Shown: positions 1 through 8,299 of the stretch, piece by piece
Numbering within the stretch: the first letter of the stretch is position 1
How the letters are laid out: every line of letters begins with the position of its first letter
DNA from: an uncultured Granulosicoccaceae bacterium
GTDB lineage: Bacteria; Pseudomonadota; Gammaproteobacteria; Granulosicoccales; Granulosicoccaceae
DNA: 64,000 nucleotides
Assembly: GCA_938035125.1 (NCBI GenBank)
Contig: CALHNS010000001.1
Coordinates: 1-64,000 of the forward strand
Reading direction: 5' to 3'
Made by a program: the position numbers and the translations under genes
The notes under the pieces: generated by a model
The model's database searches: none
Seen by the model: only the letters and a program-made list of their open reading frames with translations
What the model was told of the DNA's origin: nothing

Positions 1-56
1 AGGCTGAATCAAAATCTTTTTAATGAAAATATGAAGAGATTTTATTTTCTATCTTA

Positions 57-84
57 TTGATTATTAAAGCAATAGTATTATTAT
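57..84 (+). promoter_or_regulatory. candidate sigma70 promoter of the small RNA upstream of rplM
   Basis: TTGATT at 57-62 and TATTAT at 79-84 are separated by 16 bases, close to the sigma70 consensus. The surrounding 1-90 stretch is very AT-rich. Transcription would start near 91 and run into the hairpin series ending at the terminator at 197-227. AT-rich DNA produces such matches easily, so this is only moderately supported. Confidence 0.4.
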
Positions 85-90
85 TGCTCA

Positions 91-227
91 ATTTGTGAGT
101 CATTGTGCAGCAAGCGTTCTGGGGGTTGGCCCTGAGATTGCAACAGTCAGGTTGCATAGTATTTTCTCCTACCATCCTCCTCCTAAGATGGATTACGGCG
201 CGGCCCTTTTAGCCGCGCCTTTTTTTT
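91..227 (+). ncRNA. candidate small RNA with a C-rich (anti-Shine-Dalgarno) loop
   Basis: No convincing reading frame covers this stretch, but it has an ordered series of hairpins. TGCAAC (139-144) pairs with GTTGCA (151-156). CCATC (172-176) pairs with GATGG (187-191) around a ten-base loop CTCCTCCTAA. A perfect terminator hairpin follows at 197-219 with a T run. An exposed CCUCCUCC-type loop is the hallmark of the alphaproteobacterial CcsR/cuckoo small RNAs, where it can mimic an anti-Shine-Dalgarno sequence. The rplM gene has its own promoter downstream, so this looks like a separate short transcript rather than its leader. An attenuated leader of rplM is the alternative. Homology to a named RNA family is not established. 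Confidence 0.4.
197..227 (+). terminator. intrinsic terminator upstream of rplM
   Basis: GGCGCGGC (197-204) pairs perfectly with GCCGCGCC (212-219) across a seven-base loop and is followed by eight T residues (220-227). It is a strong plus-strand rho-independent terminator. No coding region visible in the window ends just before it, which supports a non-coding transcript here. Confidence 0.85.
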
Positions 228-274
228 GTGCGTTTCTCGGACAGGTTATTCGCCTATCATTCACCTCCCAACGG

Positions 275-303
275 TTGAGTTCGTTGAATGATGCGCCTAC
301 AAT
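275..303 (+). promoter_or_regulatory. sigma70 promoter of rplM-rpsI
   Basis: TTGAGT (275-280) and TACAAT (298-303) are separated by exactly 17 bases, a very good sigma70 match. Transcription would begin near 310, giving a leader of about 37 bases before the GTG start of rplM at 347. This rules out the in-frame ATG at 302, which lies inside the -10 box, and the longer upstream frame. Confidence 0.7.
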
Positions 304-346
304 GGCTGGCTACTATTTAAGAATTCGCTTAAGTTCGAGACTCTAC

Positions 347-781
347 GTGAATAAAACCACCATCAGCGCCAAACCGGCAGAAGTAAAGCGGGAATGGTTT
401 GTGATCGACGCCGAGGGCAAAACGCTCGGTAATCTTGCCACTGAAACGGCTCGTCGCCTTCGCGGCAAACATAAGCCCACCTACACACCGCATGTCGATA
501 CTGGCGATTACATCGTTATTGTGAATGCTGAAAAGGTGGAAGTCACTGGCAACAAAGCTAAAAACAAGATGTACCACCATCACACCGGTTACATCGGTAA
601 CTTAAAGTCGGTAAGTTTTGAAAAGCTTCAGGCAACACACCCTGAACGCATCATTGAAACGGCCGTGAAAGGCATGTTGCCAAAGAACTCCTTGGGCCGA
701 GAGATGTACCGAAAACTTCGAGTATTCAAGGGTCCGAATCACGATCACGCAGCTCAACAGCCGAAAGCTCTGGAGATTTAA
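347..781 (+). CDS. rplM: 50S ribosomal protein L13
   Basis: Large-subunit ribosomal protein L13, an early assembly protein that binds 23S rRNA. The 144-residue product matches the usual length of about 142. It carries the family core: the [25 protein letters not shown] segment in its first third, then a [10 protein letters not shown] block, VTGNK, and the [17 protein letters not shown] stretch near the C terminus. The frame stays open upstream to 95, but the extra residues look unlike L13 and overlap the promoter and terminator, so the GTG at 347 is chosen. Three bases separate it from rpsI, the conserved rplM-rpsI operon. In Escherichia coli this operon is autoregulated by L13; no equivalent site is recognised here. 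Confidence 0.96.
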   Translation: MNKTTISAKPAEVKREWFVIDAEGKTLGNLATETARRLRGKHKPTYTPHVDTGDYIVIVNAEKVEVTGNKAKNKMYHHHTGYIGNLKSVSFEKLQATHPERIIETAVKGMLPKNSLGREMYRKLRVFKGPNHDHAAQQPKALEI

Positions 782-784
782 GGC

Positions 785-1177
785 ATGGCCACTCAACAGT
801 ACTACGGCACAGGCCGACGCAAATCTTCAACCGCTCGCGTGTTCATGAAATCGGGCAGTGGCAAAATCAACGTGAACAGCAAGACGTTGGAAGATTACTT
901 TGGTCGTAAGACTGCACACATGATCGTGCGTCAACCACTAGAAAAGACAGAAATGCTGTCAAATTTTGACATCAATATCACGGTTCGTGGTGGTGGTGGC
1001 AGTGGTCAAGCGGGTGCTATTCGTCTGGGCATCGCACGAGCCTTGCTTCAATATGATGAAGCCATGCGTGGCGCGCTTCGCGGCGCAGGTTACTTAACGC
1101 GTGATGCGCGTGAAGTAGAACGTAAGAAAGTGGGCTTACGTAAAGCACGTAAGGCAACGCAATACTCTAAGCGTTAA
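785..1177 (+). CDS. rpsI: 30S ribosomal protein S9
   Basis: Small-subunit ribosomal protein S9, whose C-terminal tail reaches the P-site tRNA in the decoding region. The 130-residue product has the family N terminus ([15 protein letters not shown]), the central glycine-rich [19 protein letters not shown] segment and the terminal basic tail ending YSKR, whose arginine contacts tRNA. It starts with ATG, with GGAG at 772-775 inside the end of rplM as ribosome-binding site, so the two genes are translationally close-coupled. The operon ends at the terminator at 1234-1258. Confidence 0.98.
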   Translation: MATQQYYGTGRRKSSTARVFMKSGSGKINVNSKTLEDYFGRKTAHMIVRQPLEKTEMLSNFDINITVRGGGGSGQAGAIRLGIARALLQYDEAMRGALRGAGYLTRDAREVERKKVGLRKARKATQYSKR

Positions 1178-1227
1178 TTTCGAACACTTATTGCGCGTGG
1201 GTTCGTCCCCGCGCGCCAGTTCGTATC

Positions 1228-1258
1228 AAAAAAGGTCAGCTAATCGCTGGCCTTTTTT
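1228..1258 (+). terminator. bidirectional terminator between rpsI and dgt
   Basis: GGTCAGC (1234-1240) pairs with GCTGGCC (1246-1252, one T-G pair) over a five-base loop, with six T residues after it and six A residues before it. The two runs allow termination of rpsI on the plus strand and of dgt, which ends at 1262, on the minus strand. Confidence 0.85.
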
Positions 1259-1261
1259 GGT

Positions 1262-2602
1262 TTAGGAGCGATCGAAAATGGAGCCTGCTGTGGGGCTTAA
1301 TAGCTTGTGGTACAGCTTCCCAGCCGAAACATCTGTCATTGCGGATAAATAATCAGCTATGGCGCGCGGGCCTTCTTGCTCATATTGTGCAAAAACTTCC
1401 ACTGGCAGTAAGCGATTCGGGTTGGCTAAGAAAATCTGGAACAGCTTTACTACCACTTGTTGCCCTTTGTATTGCAGCATTTGTAACTCAGGTTTGAAAA
1501 TAACGAAGTCCATCACAAACACCTTGATTAGCAGCAAAATGCGATAAGCCGTAGGCTCCATGTCTACTTGTAAGCGCAGTAAATCGTGTTCAAAGCCTTC
1601 GTCCTCAGTAATCGCAATGTGACGAATAAAATGGCTTACTAACCAACTGATCGCGTGTTTACGGTCTTTATTGGAACGGCTGAACAACTTCTCGGTGTAC
1701 TCATCAATGCGTGGGCCAATGTGGCCATCGTTCATCGCAAGAATGGGCAGCACGACTTCGCGCTGCCATTCATCACGCTCAACAAGCCCCAATGCCAACG
1801 CATCTTCCAAATCGTGCACGCCGTAGGCAATGTCGTCGGCCAATTCCATGATGCTAGTGTCAAAGGGTTTAAAGCACGTTTTCAAGTGGCCAGTTTCTGG
1901 GGTGATCAATTTAAAAAACCGATCGGTATCGTTTTGCGGTAATGGGCTAACCAGCCAGTCCATCACATCTTGTTCGTTGTCGTATACGCACTTAGGCGGT
2001 GCCCAGCGATCTATGTTGGTTAAATCGGTCGGTACCGCATCGGCTAAAGCCAGATGGCCGTCTTTTTCATCGCGATAGCGCACCGCTTTTGAGTAGGTGG
2101 CAGGGTATTTTATGGTGCCCAGCATGGTACGCCGGGTAAGGTCTAAGCCATGATGGGCTGAAAATTCGCCCAAGCGGGCAATGATGCGAAGCGTTTGCCC
2201 ATTCGCCTCGAAACCACCATGCTGAATCATCATGGTGTTCATGGCCACCTCACCACCGTGGCCAAAGGGCGAATGTCCGATGTCATGGGCCAAGCAGATG
2301 GCTTCAATTAAACTGAAAGAAGGGATAAGCTCCCTGATGTCTTCATTTTCTTTGCGTGCGCGTAGCACCTCACAGATGCCCGATCCGATTTGCGCCACCT
2401 CAAGTGAATGCGTTAACCGTGTGCGATAAAAATCAGATTCCCCCATGCCCAGCACTTGGGTTTTAGACTGTAAACTGCGGAACGAGGCGCTGTGAATTAT
2501 TCTCGCTCTATCGCGCTGATATTCGCTGTCGCTTTGTGTGCTGTTGAACCCTCTAGGGTCCTCATTGCTGCTGGCCGATCGGCGTTGAAGCCACTGTTTC
2601 AC
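1262..2602 (-). CDS. dgt: deoxyguanosinetriphosphate triphosphohydrolase (dGTPase family)
   Basis: HD-domain enzyme that hydrolyses dGTP (or other dNTPs in related enzymes) to the nucleoside and tripolyphosphate, affecting dNTP pools. Visible motifs are YQRDRARIIHSASFRSLQSKTQ near the N terminus, the first HD histidine in RLTHSLEVAQIG, and the metal-binding AHDIGHSPFGHGGE. The frame is open to an ATG at 2716, but that would add 38 poorly family-like residues and overlap the start of the divergent Nudix gene. The GTG at 2602, giving MKQWLQRR as in relatives, is preferred and yields 446 residues. It converges on rpsI and shares a bidirectional terminator with it. Substrate preference cannot be read from sequence. 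Confidence 0.9.
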   Translation of the reverse strand: MKQWLQRRSASSNEDPRGFNSTQSDSEYQRDRARIIHSASFRSLQSKTQVLGMGESDFYRTRLTHSLEVAQIGSGICEVLRARKENEDIRELIPSFSLIEAICLAHDIGHSPFGHGGEVAMNTMMIQHGGFEANGQTLRIIARLGEFSAHHGLDLTRRTMLGTIKYPATYSKAVRYRDEKDGHLALADAVPTDLTNIDRWAPPKCVYDNEQDVMDWLVSPLPQNDTDRFFKLITPETGHLKTCFKPFDTSIMELADDIAYGVHDLEDALALGLVERDEWQREVVLPILAMNDGHIGPRIDEYTEKLFSRSNKDRKHAISWLVSHFIRHIAITEDEGFEHDLLRLQVDMEPTAYRILLLIKVFVMDFVIFKPELQMLQYKGQQVVVKLFQIFLANPNRLLPVEVFAQYEQEGPRAIADYLSAMTDVSAGKLYHKLLSPTAGSIFDRS

Positions 2603-2710
2603 TGGGTGATTTTCCGGATGCGTGACAAGGATAGTAAGGCTGGCGCGAGCAAGCCTCCTGATGCCGCTATTGTACTGGCAGTGCAACATGCATGCTGATA
2701 TCACTGTGTA

Positions 2711-3223
2711 ATGCACGAACTATTGGACATCGTCGACGAGAACGACCGGGTAATCGGCCTAGCCACGCGTTCAGAAATCCATCGAACCCAACGACAACAT
2801 CGAGCTGTGCACATGCTGGTTAGCAATGGCGACGGGCAAGTGTATCTGCAAAAACGAGCGCCCTCTAAAGATATCAATCCAAATTGCTGGGATTCCAGTG
2901 CTGCAGGGCATGTTGATAGCGGGGAGAGTTATCTTGATGCCGCGGTTAGGGAATTATCTGAAGAGTTGGGTATTCTGGTGCCAACATCTGATCTGAACGC
3001 TTTTTTTACGCGTAGACCTTGCGCAAGTAATGGGTTCGAGCATCAGCGCATTTACAGCGTTTGTACCCGTCAAACCCTAACGCCGTGTATCGATGAAATT
3101 GCAGAAGGTAAGTGGCTTTCGATAGAAGAGATTGATGCCTGGGTAGCCACTGACGATAAAGCGCTTACACGCGACCTTAAAACGCTCTGGCCCGTGTATC
3201 GTGCCAACGTCATTCAATCTTAA
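2711..3223 (+). CDS. Nudix hydrolase, YfcD-like
   Basis: A 170-residue Nudix protein. The Nudix box is intact: G-x5-E-x7-REL-x-EE-x-G, read as GHVDSGESYLDAAV followed by RELSEELGI. Upstream of it, the DIVDENDRVIG start and the QKRAPSKDINPNCWD segment resemble YfcD and the isopentenyl-diphosphate isomerase-like branch of the superfamily. The substrate is unknown; a true Idi is less likely because the gene lies away from isoprenoid genes and the resemblance is to YfcD. It is divergent from dgt, about 110 bases away, and two nucleotide-cleaving enzymes side by side may reflect a housekeeping theme, but this is inference. Confidence 0.85.
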   Translation: MHELLDIVDENDRVIGLATRSEIHRTQRQHRAVHMLVSNGDGQVYLQKRAPSKDINPNCWDSSAAGHVDSGESYLDAAVRELSEELGILVPTSDLNAFFTRRPCASNGFEHQRIYSVCTRQTLTPCIDEIAEGKWLSIEEIDAWVATDDKALTRDLKTLWPVYRANVIQS

Positions 3224-3232
3224 GGTTCGCCC

Positions 3233-3292
3233 ATGCATCAATCGGCTAACGCATGGAAAAAATATCTGATCGGCAGGTCATGGCGTGAGTAA
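3233..3292 (+). CDS. possible 19-residue leader peptide
   Basis: ATG at 3233 opens a 19-codon frame (starting MHQSANAWKK) that ends at TAA 3290-3292. An AAGG sits at 3222-3225 upstream. The stop overlaps the start of the next small frame, as in coupled translation. There is no homology basis; it may be chance in the gap between the Nudix gene and the FAD enzyme. Confidence 0.2.
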   Translation: MHQSANAWKKYLIGRSWRE

Positions 3293-3389
3293 TATCACCC
3301 ATACCTTGCCGGTAAAATCATTGGTCGATGAACTGACCAATGAATACCAATTCGCTATTCAACGAACTGCGGCCGCTGTGCCAAAGTAG
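3285..3389 (+). CDS. possible 34-residue small protein
   Basis: GTG at 3285 opens a 34-codon frame (starting MSNITHTLPVK) that closes at TAG 3387-3389, 12 bases before the ATG of the dimethylglycine-dehydrogenase-like gene. It overlaps the preceding 19-codon frame by eight bases. The composition looks protein-like, with no stop and balanced residues, but no family is recognised. It could be a regulatory leader peptide, a small protein, or chance. Confidence 0.25.
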   Translation: MSNITHTLPVKSLVDELTNEYQFAIQRTAAAVPK

Positions 3390-3401
3390 GAGTTTCTAAA
3401 G

Positions 3402-5858
3402 ATGGTCGATTTACCAGCAAAAGCCAGTGCTGTGGTTGTGGGTGGTGGTGTAACCGGCGCTAGCGTGGCCTATCACTTGGCGCGTCAAGGTTGGCAGGAC
3501 GTTGTGCTACTCGAACGTAAGCAGTTTGCGTGTGGCACCACATGGCACGCTGCAGGCTTGATCGGCACTATGCGCGCCAATGAATCTCATGCGCGTTTAC
3601 TCGAATATTCAATGAACCTGTTGGGAGAGATAGAAGAAGAATCGGATCAATCCACAGGCTTTCGTCAAGTGGGTAGTTTATCCATTGCACACAGTGAAGC
3701 TCGTTGGCAGGAACTGAGGCGGGTGGCTGCCATGAATAATGCCTTTGGTGTAACGCGGGTGGATACCATCACAACGGCCGAGGCGAAAAGTTTATTTCCG
3801 CTGATGAACGATGAGGGCATCCTTGGGGCAACCTTTGTTGAACAAGACGGTAAAGCCAATCCTACTGATGTGACGATGGCTTTTATCAAAGCCGCTCGCA
3901 AGCGCGGTGCTCAGTGCATCGAAGGCATTGAAGTGGATGACATCTTGATTGAAAACGGTAAAGTGGTTGGCGTTGCAACCAATCAAGGCCAAATTAAAAC
4001 TGATTTTGTCGTTAACTGTGCAGGGCTATGGGCGCGTAACTTAGGTCGGCAACACAACGTCAACATACCCTTGCACGCGTGTGAACATTATTACGCTGTC
4101 ACTGAAAAGCACCCGGATGTATCACCAGATCTTCCGGTGTTTCGAGACTATGATCGCTGTACCTACGTAAAAGAAGATGCAGGCAGTTTATTGGTTGGCA
4201 TATTCGAGCCTAAAGCTCGTGCTTGGGGTCAAAACGGCATTCCCGCTGATTTCTCTTTTGATGAAATTCCGGGGCATCCCGAAGAACAATTGATGCCAGT
4301 ACTAGAACACGCGATGGAGCGTATTCCGATGTTAGCCGATGTGGGCTGGCGAACCTTTTTCTGCGGCCCAGAATCGTTTACCCCAGATGATCAATGGCAT
4401 GTGGGTGAAGTGCCTAACGTTAAGAACTACTTTGTCGCCTGTGGTTTGAATTCTATTGGCATCCAATCAGCGGGTGCATTGGGTAAAGCCTGTGCAGAGT
4501 GGATGGAGAAAGGTCATGCGCCATTAGATTTATGGGGCAATGATATTCGCAGAGTGTATCCGTTCATGGGTACGCAGCAATTTATTCAAGAACGTGTCGA
4601 AGAAAGTTTAGGCCTTCTTTACGCACGACATTATCCTTTCTTGCAGTTCGAAACAGCACGCGGTGTTCGTTTCTCACCCATTCATCAACGCTTACAAGAA
4701 GCTAACGCCTGTTTTGGCTCTGTTGCTGGTTGGGAGCGTGCTAATTGGTTTGCTCCAGAAGGTGTTGAGCCAAAATACGAATACAGTTTTGGAAAACAAA
4801 ACTGGTTTGATTATTCGGCGGCTGAACACAAAGCTGCACGTGAAGGTGTGGTGTTATTCGATCAATCATCTTTTTCTAAGTATTTAATACAAGGTAAAGA
4901 TGCGGCTAAAAACCTACAACGAATTTGCAGTGCTGATATTGATGTGGATGCCGATCGCATTGTGTACACCCATTGGTTAAATGAACGTGGTGGTATCGAA
5001 GCTGATTTAACCGTCACCCGTTTAGCTGAGAACAGTTATATGGCCGTTAGCGCCGCTGCAACAACACATAAAGACTTAGATTGGTTGAATAAAAACATCG
5101 ATCCAGATAGCCATACATTTGTTACCGATGTCACCAATCAATGGGCGGTGTTTGGTGTGATGGGTCCAAGAAGTCGAGAGCTGCTTGAGCCGTTACTGGG
5201 TATCTCTTTGGCTAACGACGTATTTCCATTTGGTTGCAGTAAAGAGGCAGAGATCGGGTATTGGCCAGTACGCGTAACACGCGTATCATTTGTTGGTGAA
5301 CTGGGCTGGGAAGTCTATGCACCCGTTGATATGGCCATGCCAGTATTCGATCGACTATTGGAAGCTGGAAAAGCCGTTGATTTAAAGCTAGCTGGTTTAC
5401 ACGCGCTAGACAGTTGCCGCATTGAGAAAAAATTCTTGCATTTTGGGCATGATGTCGCCGATGAAGATACTCCACTGGAAGCAGGTGTTGGGTTCGTTTG
5501 CGCGCTCGATAAAGCCACGCCATTTATAGGTCACGACGCCATCGCAAAACAGAAAGACACCGGTTCGCATTTCAATAAGCGTTTAGTGCAATTTTTAATT
5601 AACGACCCAGAGCCGCAGCTATATCACCACGAACCCATCTTGATGAATGGTGATTTAGTGGGGTATTTAACCTCTGGAAACTACGGTCATACCTTGGGCG
5701 GATCCGTTGGTTTGGGCTACGTTAAATTAAACGATAAAATTGATAAGGCGTTAGTAGAAAGTGCGAACTGGAAAATCGATATCGCAGGAACTCAATACGA
5801 TGCCACAGCGAGTTTGGGGGCATTGTATGATCCTAAAGCGGAAAGAATGCGGTCCTAG
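3402..5858 (+). CDS. FAD-dependent dimethylglycine/sarcosine dehydrogenase-like protein with folate-binding domain
   Basis: An 818-residue two-part enzyme of the dimethylglycine/sarcosine dehydrogenase family, which oxidatively demethylates N-methylated glycines and passes the one-carbon unit to tetrahydrofolate. The N-terminal half is a DAO-type FAD domain with the dinucleotide motif VVVGGGVTGASVAYHL (residues about 11-26) and the CGTTWHAAG motif, whose histidine carries covalent FAD in characterised relatives. The C-terminal half from about residue 440 is GcvT-like, with RGGIEADLTVTR, GELGWEVY and a terminal aminomethyltransferase barrel. The length is close to mitochondrial DMGDH (about 860 including its targeting peptide). 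The ribosome-binding site AGGAG (3388-3392) fixes the ATG. Which N-methyl substrate is used cannot be told. The likely physiological setting is glycine-betaine catabolism, but no other betaine gene is nearby. Confidence 0.88.
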   Translation: MVDLPAKASAVVVGGGVTGASVAYHLARQGWQDVVLLERKQFACGTTWHAAGLIGTMRANESHARLLEYSMNLLGEIEEESDQSTGFRQVGSLSIAHSEARWQELRRVAAMNNAFGVTRVDTITTAEAKSLFPLMNDEGILGATFVEQDGKANPTDVTMAFIKAARKRGAQCIEGIEVDDILIENGKVVGVATNQGQIKTDFVVNCAGLWARNLGRQHNVNIPLHACEHYYAVTEKHPDVSPDLPVFRDYDRCTYVKEDAGSLLVGIFEPKARAWGQNGIPADFSFDEIPGHPEEQLMPVLEHAMERIPMLADVGWRTFFCGPESFTPDDQWHVGEVPNVKNYFVACGLNSIGIQSAGALGKACAEWMEKGHAPLDLWGNDIRRVYPFMGTQQFIQERVEESLGLLYARHYPFLQFETARGVRFSPIHQRLQEANACFGSVAGWERANWFAPEGVEPKYEYSFGKQNWFDYSAAEHKAAREGVVLFDQSSFSKYLIQGKDAAKNLQRICSADIDVDADRIVYTHWLNERGGIEADLTVTRLAENSYMAVSAAATTHKDLDWLNKNIDPDSHTFVTDVTNQWAVFGVMGPRSRELLEPLLGISLANDVFPFGCSKEAEIGYWPVRVTRVSFVGELGWEVYAPVDMAMPVFDRLLEAGKAVDLKLAGLHALDSCRIEKKFLHFGHDVADEDTPLEAGVGFVCALDKATPFIGHDAIAKQKDTGSHFNKRLVQFLINDPEPQLYHHEPILMNGDLVGYLTSGNYGHTLGGSVGLGYVKLNDKIDKALVESANWKIDIAGTQYDATASLGALYDPKAERMRS

Positions 5859-5919
5859 GTAATAGCAATGGATTCTTCAATCGACTTCACACTGCTGTAG
5901 GTTCACAGGTGCAGGCGTG

Positions 5920-6675
5920 TTAAACCGTTCGCCAGCGCATACCCATATGATGAGCTAATTGCTCGTCAGCGTATTGGTGGTCTTTGCCAATAGGGCAAGC
6001 TCGCCGCGCTGCGCAGTGCACATGACATTCGGATGTTAACGGCTCTCGGTGTTCGTGGCAGGCGTCAATATTGAAGTTGTGTCCGATTTGAACTGCGCTT
6101 GCGGGGCAGGCGGTTGTGCATGGGGCGGCACATCCTACGCATAATTCTGCAGCGTCCTGCAGCGCATTGAAACCGATGTGCTTAAATTGCGAGGGTTTAA
6201 CGAAATAGTCATTTGGCAATTGATCGGACTGGGTTAACCAAGCCACCCGATACGCTGACCAAGGCCCGTATTCTGGGTGCAAGCCTAAACCCAGTGGCGA
6301 TGGAATGTTCCATCCTGCTAACCCCCCCAAACGCATCAGTGGCACATGTGAGCGTTTAGCTGGTGTGGGGTATAACTGAGTGAAATCTTCATTACCTAAG
6401 TAGGTTGATTGAAATTCGTTGGCTATCAACACACTAAAATCATCAATGGGTTCTGGGTTGTTTTTAAGCTGCGATAGTTGCAAAGAACGCCAAAACTTCG
6501 GCCCAGCATTCGCCAGTAAAACCAGTATGGTGTTGTCGCTTATTGTTTGAGCAATCTGCACAGGTAAGGTGTTATGGGTGATATCCGAAATTGAGCTGGG
6601 TAATTCATTCCATCGAAATGCGCACAGCAGTAAGCCATGTTGGTAAAGCCATTGGTCAATGGTGAGAGATTTCAT
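5920..6675 (-). CDS. cysteine-rich ferredoxin-like protein (QueG-like arrangement)
   Basis: A 251-residue soluble protein. The C-terminal third has a ferredoxin-type cluster C-x2-C-x3-C-x3-CP (ELCVGCAAPCTTACPASAV) and a second cysteine-rich run (CHEHREPLTSECHVHCAARRACPIG), suggesting one or two iron-sulfur clusters. The N-terminal part includes the SPLGLGLHPEYGPWSAYRVAW segment, which recalls the substrate/cobalamin-facing domain of the QueG/reductive dehalogenase-like superfamily, though it is shorter than QueG. It lies convergent to the demethylating FAD enzyme, so electron transfer for it is possible but unproven. No specific function is assigned. Confidence 0.7.
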   Translation of the reverse strand: MKSLTIDQWLYQHGLLLCAFRWNELPSSISDITHNTLPVQIAQTISDNTILVLLANAGPKFWRSLQLSQLKNNPEPIDDFSVLIANEFQSTYLGNEDFTQLYPTPAKRSHVPLMRLGGLAGWNIPSPLGLGLHPEYGPWSAYRVAWLTQSDQLPNDYFVKPSQFKHIGFNALQDAAELCVGCAAPCTTACPASAVQIGHNFNIDACHEHREPLTSECHVHCAARRACPIGKDHQYADEQLAHHMGMRWRTV

Positions 6676-6869
6676 GCGGCAAAGGGTCCAGAACTTGGGT
6701 TAAACCAGAATAATGGCACACTGACAGAGGCTTGGCGTCTGCTGTCGATCCAGAGTGGGCAAAACAATGGCGCATAATCAAAAAAATAGCCAAGCGTTAG
6801 GACTCGATATCACTGCGGTTTGGTCTGGGCTTTGCTACTTTCGTAACAGCTATTTAGAGAATTATATGC

Positions 6870-7418
6870 ATGCAAATTGTTGATACAGCGCTGACGGATG
6901 TAAAAATCATTGAGCCCAAGGTATTTGGTGATGATCGAGGGTTTTTTCTGGAGTCCTACAATCAAGAGCTTTTTGCAAAAAATGGCATTCCTAGTGCGTT
7001 TGTTCAAGACAATCACAGTCGAAGCGGGCAGGGTGTGCTTCGGGGCATGCATTATCAATTGAAGAACACACAAGGCAAGTTAGTGCGTGTCACTCATGGC
7101 GAAGTGTACGACGTTGCGGTGGATATGCGAAAAAGCTCGCCTCAGTTTGGTCAATGGACAGGTGTGGTGTTGTCAGAGGCGAATAAGCGTATGTTTTGGG
7201 TGCCGCCGGGATTTGCTCACGGGTTTTATGTGATGAGTGAATCGGCCGATTTTCAATACAAATGCACGGACTACTATGCTCCTGAACACGAACGCAGCCT
7301 ATTGTGGAACGATGCCGATGTTGGGATCGAATGGCCCATCATCGAAGGCACAGAGCCCAAGCTTTCAGCAAAAGATGTTGCAGGTGAATCCTTGCAAACC
7401 ATCGATGCGTTTAACTGA
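6870..7418 (+). CDS. rmlC: dTDP-4-dehydrorhamnose 3,5-epimerase
   Basis: Third enzyme of dTDP-L-rhamnose synthesis, epimerising C3 and C5 of the 4-keto sugar. The 182-residue cupin has the family landmarks: DDRGFFLESYNQ near the N terminus, DNHSRSGQGVLRGMHYQ (catalytic His in LRGMHYQ), GEVYDVAVDMRKSSP and the WVPPGFAHGFYV strand. It is first of rmlC-rmlD-rmlB, with eight bases to rmlD. A weak AGAGA at 6854-6858 precedes the ATG. The 194-base gap upstream separates it from the divergent ferredoxin-like gene, and no clear promoter was picked out. Confidence 0.95.
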   Translation: MQIVDTALTDVKIIEPKVFGDDRGFFLESYNQELFAKNGIPSAFVQDNHSRSGQGVLRGMHYQLKNTQGKLVRVTHGEVYDVAVDMRKSSPQFGQWTGVVLSEANKRMFWVPPGFAHGFYVMSESADFQYKCTDYYAPEHERSLLWNDADVGIEWPIIEGTEPKLSAKDVAGESLQTIDAFN

Positions 7419-7426
7419 GTAACTCA

Positions 7427-8299
7427 ATGAAAGTATTGATAACTGGTAGCAGTAGCGGACAGCTTTACCATGAACTGCTTCGAACGGCGCCAGCTGATGC
7501 ATCCATTCTCAGCACGCAAACCGATCAGTCACCGCGGCTTGATATAACCAACAAAGAGGCTGTTGGTGATTTTGTAGACACTCATAAACCGGATGTTATT
7601 TTTAATGCAGCCGCATACACCGCCGTAGATAAGGCTGAAACAGACCGAGAAGCGGCTTATGCAGCCAATACTGAAGCGGTACAAACCCTTGCAAGTGCTG
7701 CGAGTCGGGTAAACGCACGTTTAGTGCAAATATCAACTGATTTTGTATTTGGTGCTAGCGATGGTCACCCGTTCAAAGTGGATGCAGCAACAGCCCCCAT
7801 TAGCGTGTACGGCAAAAGCAAACAGGAAGCTGAGCAAATTGTTGTAAACACCTTGCCAGGCACTGGCACGGTTATACGTACCGCTTGGGTGTATTCAGCC
7901 AACGGCAATAACTTTGTAAAAACCATGTTGCGGCTGATGAAAGAACGAGGTGAAGTGGGCGTTATTGCCGATCAAATCGGCACGCCCACGTGGGCAAGAC
8001 GTTTGGCCGAAGCGATGTGGCAAAGCACAACTAAAACCGTTCCTGGCATATGGCATTGGACCGGAGCAGGCGCCTGCAGCTGGTATGACTTTGCTGTGGC
8101 GATTGCTGAAGAAGGTCGTGCAGCAGGTTTAATCGAAGGTGATGTAATAGTGAATCCATTACGTACTGATCAATACCCCACGCCAGCAACACGACCTGGT
8201 TACAGTGTGTTGGAACTGACAAAAACTTGGGATGCGTTTGATATGAGTGCACCCCATTGGCGCGAAGATCTTCGCTTGATGCTAAAGGAATTAAAATGA
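7427..8299 (+). CDS. rmlD: dTDP-4-dehydrorhamnose reductase
   Basis: Last enzyme of dTDP-L-rhamnose synthesis, an NAD(P)H-dependent reductase of the extended SDR family. Its 290 residues show the N-terminal dinucleotide site (ITGSSSGQL), the VIFNAAAYTAVDKAE signature, STDFVFG with the catalytic serine/threonine, and the YGKSKQEAE Y-x3-K dyad. IRTAWVYS and GTPTW follow as expected. Its stop overlaps the rmlB start (ATGA at 8296-8299), indicating coupled translation. Confidence 0.95.
   Translation: MKVLITGSSSGQLYHELLRTAPADASILSTQTDQSPRLDITNKEAVGDFVDTHKPDVIFNAAAYTAVDKAETDREAAYAANTEAVQTLASAASRVNARLVQISTDFVFGASDGHPFKVDAATAPISVYGKSKQEAEQIVVNTLPGTGTVIRTAWVYSANGNNFVKTMLRLMKERGEVGVIADQIGTPTWARRLAEAMWQSTTKTVPGIWHWTGAGACSWYDFAVAIAEEGRAAGLIEGDVIVNPLRTDQYPTPATRPGYSVLELTKTWDAFDMSAPHWREDLRLMLKELK

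Noticed and set aside
95-346. Extended N-terminal reading frame of rplM
   Set aside because: It runs through a terminator and the rplM promoter, and its residues do not resemble L13. The GTG at 347 gives the standard length.
2711-3223. Nudix protein called isopentenyl-diphosphate isomerase
   Set aside because: The resemblance is to the YfcD-like branch and there is no isoprenoid context; the more general Nudix call is used.
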